Assembly: GCA_937135995.1 (NCBI GenBank)
Contig: CAKZOF010000762.1
Coordinates: 1-8,011 of the forward strand
DNA: 8,011 nucleotides
Origin: an uncultured Pyrinomonas sp.
Lineage (GTDB): Bacteria > Acidobacteriota > Blastocatellia > Pyrinomonadales > Pyrinomonadaceae
Reading direction: 5' to 3'
Shown here: in pieces, positions 1 through 6,321 of the stretch
Position numbering within the stretch: the stretch's first letter is position 1
Layout of the letters: each line of letters opens with the position of its first letter
Made by a program: the position numbers and the translations under genes
Notes under the pieces: generated by a model
What the model was told of the DNA's origin: nothing
Databases searched by the model: none
The model's input: the letters and a program-made list of their open reading frames with translations, nothing else

Positions 1-642
1 GAGCCCCACCTTGCGCACCTCGATCGCGGTTTCGAAAAGGTCCACCACCTCGCCGTTGCGGGTGAGGAAGATGCGTGTGGGATAGCGCCCCTCGGTGAGA
101 TTGGCCGGCAGGCCGATACGGGTGCGGAACAGGGTCTGCTCGGCGAAGTCCACGCCCCCTTCGAGAAGCACATAGGCCCCCTGTTCCATGCGCAGGCGAA
201 TCAGCGCCTCGAGATAGTCGTCGCGGTTGCCCACATCGTTGCCGATGGCGCGGATCGCCCGCGGGATGGAGACGGAATGGCGCAGATTCTCGGTCTCGGT
301 CAGGATCTCGTCCAGGGGGCCGGTGGTGGCGACGGCATAGAAGGAGGGTGCGGCATTCACCCGCACCGCGGAGGTGTTCATCCAGATGCCGAAGCGGCGC
401 TCGGCATGGCGGACGGTCAGGCGCTCCATCGGCCCCGAGACGGTGACGATCACCTCGAGCGGGGCCGTGCCGGGCGGCGGAATCCTGTCGCGCCGGACGC
501 CGCCGAAGATGAGGATGTCGGAGCCATCGAAGGTGGCGGTGATCGCCACCTCGTCCTGCGACAGGCCCAGGACGATCTCCTCACCCCGACTCGTCGCGGC
601 GGGCAGCAGCAGCAGGAGGCTCGCCAGAAGCCATCGCATCAT
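1..642 (-). CDS. TIGR02186 family exported protein, 3' end beyond window
   Basis: The minus-strand frame is open from the ATG at 642 to the window edge, giving 214 residues without a stop. Residues 1-20 form a signal peptide (MMRWLLASLLLLLPAATSRG), so the protein is probably exported. The rest resembles the TIGR02186 family of about 260 residues found in Alphaproteobacteria beside TauE/SafE permeases. Visible family-like blocks are LGLSQDEVAITATFDGSD at 25-42, FGGVRRDR at 46-53, RRFGIWMNTSAVRVN at 82-96 and FRTRIGLPANLTEGRYPTR at 172-190. The missing C-terminus would normally carry a membrane anchor. The start is supported by overlap with the stop of the upstream permease (ATGA, 642-639), which implies translational coupling; a second ATG follows at 639. 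Biochemical role is unknown; association with sulfite/organosulfonate export is inferred from the neighbour. Codon choice (CTG, CTC, GCC, GGC) differs from the genes to the right. Confidence 0.85.
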   Translation of the reverse strand, partial: MMRWLLASLLLLLPAATSRGEEIVLGLSQDEVAITATFDGSDILIFGGVRRDRIPPPGTAPLEVIVTVSGPMERLTVRHAERRFGIWMNTSAVRVNAAPSFYAVATTGPLDEILTETENLRHSVSIPRAIRAIGNDVGNRDDYLEALIRLRMEQGAYVLLEGGVDFAEQTLFRTRIGLPANLTEGRYPTRIFLTRNGEVVDLFETAIEVRKVGL

Positions 643-1220
643 GGCCCTGTCACCGTGAAGGGATCGGCCGGTGGCAGCAGCAGCGTGAACAGCAGCTGCA
701 GGCAGACGGCCAGCACGAGCAGCGCCAGCAGGATCCGCAGCCTCTCGGGCTTCAGGCCCGTGCCGAGACTGGCGCCCAGTTGCGCGCCGACGACCCCGCC
801 CGCGATCAGCATCAGGGCCAGCAGGATGTCCACCGTGCCGTTGGTGACGGCATGGAGAAAGGTCGTGAAGGCGGTGACGAAGATGATCTGGAAGGTCGAG
901 GTGCCGACCACGACCCGCGTGGGCATGCCCAGCAGATAGATCATCGCCGGCACCATGATGAAGCCGCCGCCGATGCCGAGCAGCGCGCCCGTGCCGCCCG
1001 CGCAGACTTCGTTCATCGTGGGCGTCTTGCGCCGGCTCCCGTCCGGGCGCGGCTCGAAGAAGATCATCTTGGCGTCCTGCCCGCCCAGTTCGATCACAGT
1101 GCCCGTGCGCGGTTGGCGTTTCTCCACCGCCAGCGCCACGGCGGCGACTTCGGACACGAATCGCGCTCCGGCCGCCTGCGCCAGGGAAATCGCGCCGGAC
1201 CCGGTCATCACCACATCCAC
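639..1220 (-). CDS. Chimeric ORF: activase piece fused in frame to C-terminal TauE/SafE permease
   Basis: The 193-residue ORF has two unrelated halves. From about 985 down to the TGA at 639 it is the C-terminal 110-115 residues of a TauE/SafE anion (sulfite/sulfonate) permease. This part starts inside the glycine motif GIGGGFIMVPAMIYLLGMPT, followed by GTSTFQIIFVTAFTTFLHA, a helix with GGVVGAQLGASLG, and a last hydrophobic helix LRILLALLVLAVCLQLLFTL. Such proteins are usually about 250-310 residues with two homologous halves, so the first half is missing. Upstream of about 985 the reading frame continues into a CoA-dehydratase activase fragment (separate entry), and the frame is open at least to 1328. 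The GTG at 1220 is only the nearest formal start; I see no Shine-Dalgarno for it. The stop overlaps the start of the TIGR02186 gene, the normal partner. The protein is unlikely to function as read. Confidence 0.8.
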   Translation of the reverse strand: MDVVMTGSGAISLAQAAGARFVSEVAAVALAVEKRQPRTGTVIELGGQDAKMIFFEPRPDGSRRKTPTMNEVCAGGTGALLGIGGGFIMVPAMIYLLGMPTRVVVGTSTFQIIFVTAFTTFLHAVTNGTVDILLALMLIAGGVVGAQLGASLGTGLKPERLRILLALLVLAVCLQLLFTLLLPPADPFTVTGP

Positions 1221-1328
1221 GCCGTCGCGGGCATCGCCGAACCTCTCCTCAATCTCCCGAAGCGCGTCGAGCGCGGCCCCTGCCTGCCGGGCCTCATGCC
1301 GCCGGTAGACCTGCCAGACGGGATCGCC
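986..1328 (-). pseudogene. Internal fragment of BcrA/BadF-type CoA-dehydratase activase (ASKHA ATPase)
   Basis: Read in the same frame as the permease, the minus strand from 1328 gives a segment starting GDPVWQVYRRHEARQAG. It continues through MTGSGAISLAQAAGARFVSE and VIELGGQDAKMIFF to MNEVCAGGTGA. These are hallmarks of the BcrA/BcrD/BadF/BadG ATPase family: the ELGGQDAK phosphate-binding loop and the MN-x-x-C-A-G-G-T-G-A block, whose cysteine is at the position of a [4Fe-4S] ligand in this family. Such proteins use ATP to drive electron transfer to 2-hydroxyacyl-CoA dehydratases or benzoyl-CoA reductases. Only about 115 residues are present; both the N-terminal and C-terminal parts are missing. 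It is interrupted downstream by the permease (near 985) and upstream by the alpha/beta hydrolase (near 1325). The insert RPDGSRRKTP between the two motifs resembles the long multi-domain activase subfamily. It cannot be functional alone. Confidence 0.8.
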
Positions 1329-2014
1329 GCCGCCAGCCGGCGCGAATTCTCTGCCGGCACGATCCGGTCCGCATCGCCCGTGATGACCAGCGTCGGAGAC
1401 GAGATCGCGCCGAGCCGCGCTCCCGCATCGAAGGTGAGCGCCGCTTGCAGTTGTCGCCGATAGACGAACTCGGGCACCGGACAGGCTGCGCGCAAAGCGA
1501 TGACGCGCTCCACTTCGTCGCGTTCGCGCGCGACGTATTCGGGCGAAAAAGCGAGCAGAAGGTTCTCGCGCATCCGCTCATCGGTGTTGAGCCCTTGCGT
1601 GGAGGCAAGACGCACGAGCACTTCGGCATCGGGCGCAACGTGCATTGCGCCGCCAGCGCTCGTGCAACAGAGGATCAACTTGTTCAACCTGTCCGGATGC
1701 TCGAGCGCGAACTCCAGCGCGACGAAGCCACCGAAGGAAGCGCCGGCGACGTCGGCGCGTTCGATCCGTAAATGGTCGAGAAGCGCGGCCACGTCGTCGG
1801 CTAAGAGCTTGGTTGAGAACGGTTCATCGCGCGCCACGGAGCGCCCGACGCCGCGCGGGTCGAAGAGTATGACCCGGCACGCGCGCTCCAATGCTGGCAC
1901 TTGTTTGAACCAGATCCACGCGCCCGCGCCGAAGCCTGGGATGAGCACGAGCGGCGCGCCCGCGCCGTGCGTTTCGTAGTAAACTCTCGCGCCGTCGAGT
2001 TCAACGTAAGGCAT
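1208..2014 (-). CDS. Alpha/beta fold hydrolase, C-terminus lost at a junction
   Basis: This is an alpha/beta hydrolase of the enol-lactonase/esterase-like class; substrate unknown. Start ATG 2014 (MPYVELDGARVYYE) is preferred over GTG 2026 because GGAGG lies five bases upstream of the ATG. Visible motifs are the oxyanion segment LVLIPGFGAG (22-31), FDPRGVGRS (51-59), the nucleophile elbow GASFGG with Ser93, and the acid segment TGDADRIVP (212-220) with likely catalytic Asp216. Family similarity ends at about residue 232 (LAAAIP, base 1319). There one expects about 35 more residues containing the catalytic His (G-x-G-H), and none is present. The remaining 36 residues to the TGA at 1208 are an arginine/glycine-rich out-of-frame reading of the activase fragment. 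The product as read would lack its catalytic triad. The gene follows the receptor gene in the same direction after 165 bp. Confidence 0.85.
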   Translation of the reverse strand: MPYVELDGARVYYETHGAGAPLVLIPGFGAGAWIWFKQVPALERACRVILFDPRGVGRSVARDEPFSTKLLADDVAALLDHLRIERADVAGASFGGFVALEFALEHPDRLNKLILCCTSAGGAMHVAPDAEVLVRLASTQGLNTDERMRENLLLAFSPEYVARERDEVERVIALRAACPVPEFVYRRQLQAALTFDAGARLGAISSPTLVITGDADRIVPAENSRRLAAAIPSGRSTGGMRPGRQGPRSTRFGRLRRGSAMPATAWMW

Positions 2015-2020
2015 GGCGTC

Positions 2021-2117
2021 CTCCACTCATATCGCTTCTTCAGCTCGAACCGAGCTGGTCTCTCGTTTGCCTAGCTCAGAACCCAACTCCACTCACATCG
2101 CTTCTCCAACTCAAACC
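2021..2117. repeat. Two imperfect 31-bp direct repeats, 66 bp apart
   Basis: Copy 1 is 2021-2051 and copy 2 is 2087-2117. They match at 27 of 31 positions by eye; cores are CTCCACTCA-y-ATCGCTTCT-y-CA-r-CTC-r-AACC. All four differences are transitions. Weaker similarity seems to continue in the flank after each copy, so this may be a diverged tandem duplication of a unit of about 66 bp. Copy 1 overlaps the Shine-Dalgarno of the hydrolase gene, so the duplication involves its leader. No terminal inverted repeats or transposase accompany it. Confidence 0.65.
2041..2057 (-). promoter_or_regulatory. Perfect 7-bp inverted repeat in the hydrolase leader
   Basis: CAGCTCG, three bases, then CGAGCTG form a perfect small hairpin or a 17-bp operator-like site. 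It lies 27 bases upstream of the hydrolase ATG at 2014. It belongs to copy 1 of the local repeat and is not conserved in copy 2. No T-run follows on either strand, so a terminator is unlikely. Function is not known. Confidence 0.35.
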
Positions 2118-2118
2118 T

Positions 2119-2146
2119 GCGCGCCTCGCTTCTGCATCGAGCGCGC
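2119..2146. other. GC-rich hairpin between receptor stop and hydrolase
   Basis: GCGCG and CTCG on the left pair with CGAG and CGCGC on the right, giving nine pairs with one bulged C and a nine-base loop. It lies 33 bases past the receptor stop codon on the minus strand. It could stabilise or end the receptor transcript, but no U-tract follows, so it is not called an intrinsic terminator. Confidence 0.3.
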
Positions 2147-2179
2147 GGCCCATTGGGATTCGCGTGCCATTTTCGCCTC

Positions 2180-5100
2180 TTAGAAGTTGAGCTTCAAAGC
2201 GAATTGGATGACGCGCGGGCCGCTGCTCGTCGCCGTGATCCGCCCGAAAGTTTGCGGTACGGCGACGTTGCCGTTCGGGTTAGCGAAATTGGCCCAGTTG
2301 AAGAGATTGAAGAACTCGGCGCGAAACTCCAGATCGGTTCGCTCACGCAACGGGAACCGTTTGATGGCCGAAAAATCCACATTACGCTGGCCCGGCCCAC
2401 GCAGGAAGTTGCGCCCCGTGTTGCCGAAAGGCGCGTTCGGATCGAAGAACGGATTGTTCGGCACGCCAGTGTTGATATTCGGGTTCAGATTGGGGCGCGA
2501 GATGACGAAGGCTGCCGTGTTGAAGTAAGCGCTCAGCCGCCGTCGCACGTCGCCGCTGCCCGCGATCCGCCCGGCAAAGCCGGGGGCGATGTTGGCTCGT
2601 TGCACGATGAAGTTGTTCGGCGCATCGACCACCGAAAAGGGCGTGCCCGATTGGAAGACGACGATGCCGGCGACCTGCCACCCGTTCAACAGCGCCCGCG
2701 CTAATTGAGAATCAGTCGCCGCGCGCGGAAGATCGTAAACGAAGCTCGCGCTGAACCGGTGCGTGCGGTCGAAATCCGAGAGCGCTCGGTTGCTCGCCAG
2801 ATCGCGTTGATTGCCTTGCACGACGAAGCCCGTGTTCGGCACGTCGGGCTTGCCACTGCCAGCGGTGCTGCCCGGATCGACGGAGCTCGTGTCGATCGAC
2901 TTCGCGAAAGTGTAAGCGACGTTGAATTGAAAGCCATCGACGAAGCGCCGCGTCAAGCTGAACTGCGCCGCGTTATAGATCGAATTCCCGTTCGATTGCA
3001 GTAACAACGCCTCCGGGATGTTGAAGCCGAGGATCGGTCCGCGCGCTTCAAAGCCGATCACCGAGCCGTTGGGATCGCTCAAGTTGTAATCGACGGCCAA
3101 ACCCGCGGCCGGATTCGGGAAGCCGAAGGCGATGCCGCGCCCTCGCTCGCGCTCGCTAGCAGCAGCGCGCAACGGTCCGCGCAGTGCGTTGACGTTTCCG
3201 GTGCGCGCCACTTCGGCCTGATACGCAGCGTTGTAGGCTTCGTTGAAGCGCCGGAAGATGTGTTCCGGCGTTGCCGGATCGTTCAGGTCATAGCCTTGAT
3301 TGAAGGCCACTGCTTGAAGCAGCTTGGTCCCCTTGGTGCCAACGTAGCGCGCTTCGAGCAACAGGTTGGGCGTCAGTTCGAACTGCACGCCGAGGTTCCA
3401 CTGCTGCACGTAGGGCGTGCGCAAGTTGCGGTCGATGGCGCGAAACTCGAAGGTCTCGGCGATGTTGCCGCGCGACGGCTGTCCCGTCACGATGTCGATC
3501 GGATTGTTGGTCCCGTCGGCTTGGCGGGTGACGGGCGTGTTGTCACGGATGACATAGGTGATCACGTTGCCGCTGCGGACCAACTGGATGCGGTTCGGCA
3601 AGAAGCGGTTGAAGGCGAAGTTCGGATCGTTCGGAAATTGCTGTGAGAAGGCGCGATCGAGCGGCACGGCGCGTGTCGGCGCGGTCACTTCGATCTCGCG
3701 CAAGAAGGGGTAGTTCGAAAAGACGGTGTTGATAAACGCCGCGCTCGGCCGATCGTAGAAGATGCCGTAACCGCCGCGAATCACCAACCGGCTGCTATCG
3801 AGCGGCGAATAGGCGAAACCAAAACGCGGAGCGAAATTATTGAGATCCTGCCCCTTCAACGTGTGCTTGTTGTTCACCTTGGTCGATGCGGCGATGGCAT
3901 CGTCGATGACGATGTAGCCGGTCGGCTGCACGTTGCTCGGTACGATGAAGCCGTTCACCGGGTTCTCCGTGTTGGTGAGCAGGTCGAAGTCGAAGTTGCC
4001 GATGCGCCCTTGTTTCTCTTCGGGCCAGCCGAACCAATCCCAGCGCAACCCGAGGTTCAGGGTCAATTGCCGGTTGATCTTCCAATCATCGGCGATGAAC
4101 CAGCTGAGGTCGCGGAAACGGAAACTCTTGTCCGTGACGCCGAATTGCGTGTCGGCTTCGGTGCCGAAACCAGCGAGGAATTGCGTGAAGTTCTCGAACT
4201 TCTCGAACTCAGTCGCTTGCTCTTCCGGCAGGTTCGTGTCGTACTGGTGGCGTTTGAATTCGCCGCCGACGCGCAGCGTGTGGCTCCCGCGCACGTAGGT
4301 CAAATTGTCGGCGAAGCTGAAGGTCTGCTGTTTACGCCGGTTGAAAGAATCGTTCGGTCCGCCGAACGAGAGGTTCGAGAGGTTGTTGCGCCAGATGTAG
4401 TGGCCCAGCCGTCGTGTGCCAGGGCTGTTGTCGAAGAACGTCGCCGGGTTGGGCACACCTACTGCCTCGTTGGTGATGGCGAGAAATGGGTCGTCCAACT
4501 GGCGCGTGTTGTTCAAGTAGAAGAAGCCGAAGCGCGCTTCGTTGATCAGGTTCGCGCCGAAGACGTGCGTATCCGCGACGGCCAGCGTCCGGTTGCGATC
4601 GTTGCGCTGCAACGTCACAGGCGAAGCGAGGCTCGACGGATCCGGAAAGGGATCGAAGCCAGGGAAGTCGGCGAAGAAGAAAGTGCCGCTCAAGCGGTTA
4701 GCTGCAGTTAACTGCCCATCGAGCCGCACGGTGAACTGATCCTGCTCGAACTCCGCTGGAAAGACGTTGCGCTGACGGACGAACGGGTTTCCGCCGACCC
4801 ACTGTCCGACCGTTTGATCGCGGAAAGTGGATTGGAGGCCAGCGCGCGGCGCGGGGATAAAGAAATCGCCGGTCGCCGGATTGCGCAGGTTCAGGATGCG
4901 CAGCGCCACCGGCGAGATCTGCTGCGCCGTGAGAGGGAAGTTCGGGTTGAGCTGTTTGAATGCGGCAACCACAGCTTCCGCCGTGCGCTCGCCTTGAATC
5001 AGGCGCAGGGCTTCGGGCAGCACCGTGATGCTGCTCGCCGTCGGGACGAAACCGGTCTTGGCCTTGGTTCGCTGGTAACCGCCGAAGAAGAAGAAACGAT

Positions 5101-6040
5101 CCTTGACAATAGGCCCGCCGATCGTGAAACCGCCTTCGTGACGGCGGGCGCGCGGGCGCTCGATGCCATCGCGGTTGAAGAAGAAATCGTTGGCGTTGAA
5201 TTTCTCGTGCTGGAGATAATAATAGACGGTTCCGTTGAACTGGTTGGTCCCGCTGCGCGTAACAAGTTGGAAGTTGCCGCCGCCGCTTCGTCCCGTAGAA
5301 GCGTCGTAGAGGCTCGTCTGGAGTTTCACTTCGGCGAGCGTTTCGGGCGCGGGCGCGATGTTATCGTTGAGCGAGCCTTCGTTGGTCGTGATGTTGGTCG
5401 CGTCGATGCCGTTGAAAAAGAGGCTCGTCGAAGTGGTGCGCGTTCCGTTGACCGACGGCGAGATGTTGCCGTTGCTGTTGGTCAGCACGGGCGGCAGATC
5501 GGCGCTCACGCCCGCTTCCGCCGAAAGCAGATGCGTGAAGCTCCGCGTCGAAGTCGGCACGCGAACCAGTTCTTCGGCGGAGAGCTGACGAAACGTAGCT
5601 GCCGTGTCAGGCGTCAGCAACGAAGCGTTTTCGGTGATGGTGATCGCCGCGCCGACCTCGCCCACTTCCAATCGATCTTCGAGTGTGCGCGGCACAGCGG
5701 CTTCGACCGAGACGCGCTCGCGCACGAGCTTTTTGAAGCCGGCCATTTCGTATGTGACCTCGTAATCGCCAACGGGAAGTGCCGGCACGGTCCACCTTCC
5801 TTCGCCGTTGGTTGACACAACGCGCTGCAATCCCGTCTGTGGGTCGCGCACGGTGACGGTGACGCCCGGTAGCACGGCGCCGTTGACATCGGTCACGACG
5901 CCGCTCAGACTGCCGGTCGGGCCGCTCTGCCCGCGGCCGGTGAACTCCGTGCCATCCACAAACGGAGCGAAGATCATGAACAGCAAAGTCATCAAGCAGT
6001 GCAAGCAGATCGGTTTTCGACGGGGTCGTGTGTGCTTCAT
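2180..6040 (-). CDS. TonB-dependent receptor, Oar-like, with N-terminal carboxypeptidase-regulatory-like domain
   Basis: Outer-membrane receptor of 1286 residues, a usual length for the large Acidobacteriota Oar-like class. Start ATG 6040 is chosen because AAAGGAG ends eight bases upstream; TTG 6064 would place that site inside the gene. Residues 1-30 are a signal peptide (basic KHTRPRRK, then LHCLMTLLFMIFAPFVDG). Residues 43-113 form a CarboxypepD_reg-like beta-sandwich (SGVVTDVNGAVLPGVTVTV, ending GDYEVTYEMAGFKK). Residues about 145-265 are the plug (LTPDTAATFRQLSAEELVRV, SVNGTR, FFNGIDATN, GGGNFQLVTRSGTNQFNG). The remainder is the beta-barrel, with aromatic strands, FAPRFGFAYSP, and the end block EFRAEFFNLFNWANFANP. 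The C-terminus IQFALKLNF ends in Phe, the outer-membrane assembly signal. I see no clear TonB box. The substrate is unknown; complex carbohydrate or peptide is typical for the class. Transcribed divergently from the isomerase-like gene. Confidence 0.93.
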   Translation of the reverse strand: MKHTRPRRKPICLHCLMTLLFMIFAPFVDGTEFTGRGQSGPTGSLSGVVTDVNGAVLPGVTVTVRDPQTGLQRVVSTNGEGRWTVPALPVGDYEVTYEMAGFKKLVRERVSVEAAVPRTLEDRLEVGEVGAAITITENASLLTPDTAATFRQLSAEELVRVPTSTRSFTHLLSAEAGVSADLPPVLTNSNGNISPSVNGTRTTSTSLFFNGIDATNITTNEGSLNDNIAPAPETLAEVKLQTSLYDASTGRSGGGNFQLVTRSGTNQFNGTVYYYLQHEKFNANDFFFNRDGIERPRARRHEGGFTIGGPIVKDRFFFFGGYQRTKAKTGFVPTASSITVLPEALRLIQGERTAEAVVAAFKQLNPNFPLTAQQISPVALRILNLRNPATGDFFIPAPRAGLQSTFRDQTVGQWVGGNPFVRQRNVFPAEFEQDQFTVRLDGQLTAANRLSGTFFFADFPGFDPFPDPSSLASPVTLQRNDRNRTLAVADTHVFGANLINEARFGFFYLNNTRQLDDPFLAITNEAVGVPNPATFFDNSPGTRRLGHYIWRNNLSNLSFGGPNDSFNRRKQQTFSFADNLTYVRGSHTLRVGGEFKRHQYDTNLPEEQATEFEKFENFTQFLAGFGTEADTQFGVTDKSFRFRDLSWFIADDWKINRQLTLNLGLRWDWFGWPEEKQGRIGNFDFDLLTNTENPVNGFIVPSNVQPTGYIVIDDAIAASTKVNNKHTLKGQDLNNFAPRFGFAYSPLDSSRLVIRGGYGIFYDRPSAAFINTVFSNYPFLREIEVTAPTRAVPLDRAFSQQFPNDPNFAFNRFLPNRIQLVRSGNVITYVIRDNTPVTRQADGTNNPIDIVTGQPSRGNIAETFEFRAIDRNLRTPYVQQWNLGVQFELTPNLLLEARYVGTKGTKLLQAVAFNQGYDLNDPATPEHIFRRFNEAYNAAYQAEVARTGNVNALRGPLRAAASERERGRGIAFGFPNPAAGLAVDYNLSDPNGSVIGFEARGPILGFNIPEALLLQSNGNSIYNAAQFSLTRRFVDGFQFNVAYTFAKSIDTSSVDPGSTAGSGKPDVPNTGFVVQGNQRDLASNRALSDFDRTHRFSASFVYDLPRAATDSQLARALLNGWQVAGIVVFQSGTPFSVVDAPNNFIVQRANIAPGFAGRIAGSGDVRRRLSAYFNTAAFVISRPNLNPNINTGVPNNPFFDPNAPFGNTGRNFLRGPGQRNVDFSAIKRFPLRERTDLEFRAEFFNLFNWANFANPNGNVAVPQTFGRITATSSGPRVIQFALKLNF

Positions 6041-6049
6041 CGTCGTCAC

Positions 6050-6056
6050 TCCTTTT
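6050..6056 (-). promoter_or_regulatory. Shine-Dalgarno of the receptor gene
   Basis: AAAGGAG on the minus strand, nine to ten bases from the ATG at 6040, decides the start. The longer frame beginning with TTG at 6064 contains this site and is therefore rejected. Confidence 0.7.
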
Positions 6057-6245
6057 TCTTTCAAGCGTCGAGGCTGTCGCTCCTGAACATCCTTTCAAGC
6101 GATTGCGCGCCAGCATCCCACGAGTGGGTTAATTCAAGGTGAACAGTGTCTTAAAATTCGGTTAACGCCCCGGCGACGAAAAGCTAGCTTGCATGGCCGG
6201 ACGCAACCTCTCGGCGTCGCGTGGCAGAGCGTGGCGGGAAAAGGC

Positions 6246-6274
6246 TTGGCGAAGCACGGCAAATGGTTTAAAAG
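6246..6274 (+). promoter_or_regulatory. Possible sigma70-type promoter for the isomerase-like gene
   Basis: TTGGCG (6246-6251) and TAAAAG (6269-6274) are separated by 17 bases and each match the sigma70 consensus at four of six positions. Transcription would start near 6281, leaving a leader of about 40 bases before the ATG at 6322. The match is weak and could be chance. Confidence 0.3.
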
Positions 6275-6321
6275 TGTGGACGCCATGAATCGAACACCCG
6301 AAGAGGAGCACAAAGCCAACC

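Larger units (their letters stand above)
6041..6321. promoter_or_regulatory. Divergent intergenic region with several small symmetric elements
   Basis: This 281-bp gap separates the divergent receptor and isomerase-like genes and must hold both promoters. It is more AT-rich around 6129-6190 than its flanks. Visible elements are the inverted repeat CCCAC-GA-GTGGG (6117-6128), two GGTTAA direct repeats at 6127-6132 and 6160-6165 (33 bp apart, about three helical turns), the GTTAAC palindrome (6161-6166), and the 10-bp palindrome AAGCTAGCTT (6181-6190). These could be operator half-sites, but no known regulator motif is recognised. I find no convincing -35/-10 pair for the receptor direction. 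No RNA gene is seen. Confidence 0.45.

Noticed and set aside
639..1328. A new two-domain activase-permease protein
   Set aside because: Each half is a truncated piece cut inside its domain, without the iron-sulfur dehydratase partner or the first half of the permease, so I treat it as a chimera and not as a new system.
277..1463. Plus-strand open frames at 277-939, 374-658, 780-1463 and 955-1308
   Set aside because: They are antisense to clear minus-strand proteins in GC-rich DNA and have biased, motif-free compositions (rich in Arg, Gly, Asp, Ala).
2119..2146. Intrinsic terminator after the receptor gene
   Set aside because: A hairpin can form, but no U-tract follows on either strand.
3863..4711. 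282-residue plus-strand open frame
   Set aside because: Antisense shadow of the receptor barrel, with Val/Glu/Arg-rich low-complexity translation.
4814..5815. 333-residue plus-strand open frame
   Set aside because: It lies wholly antisense to the receptor plug and barrel, is dominated by Arg/Ala/Asp/Glu, and has no recognisable domain or start signal.
6041..6064. TTG start for the receptor eight codons upstream
   Set aside because: It would put the good AAAGGAG ribosome-binding site inside the coding region; the ATG at 6040 is correctly spaced from it.
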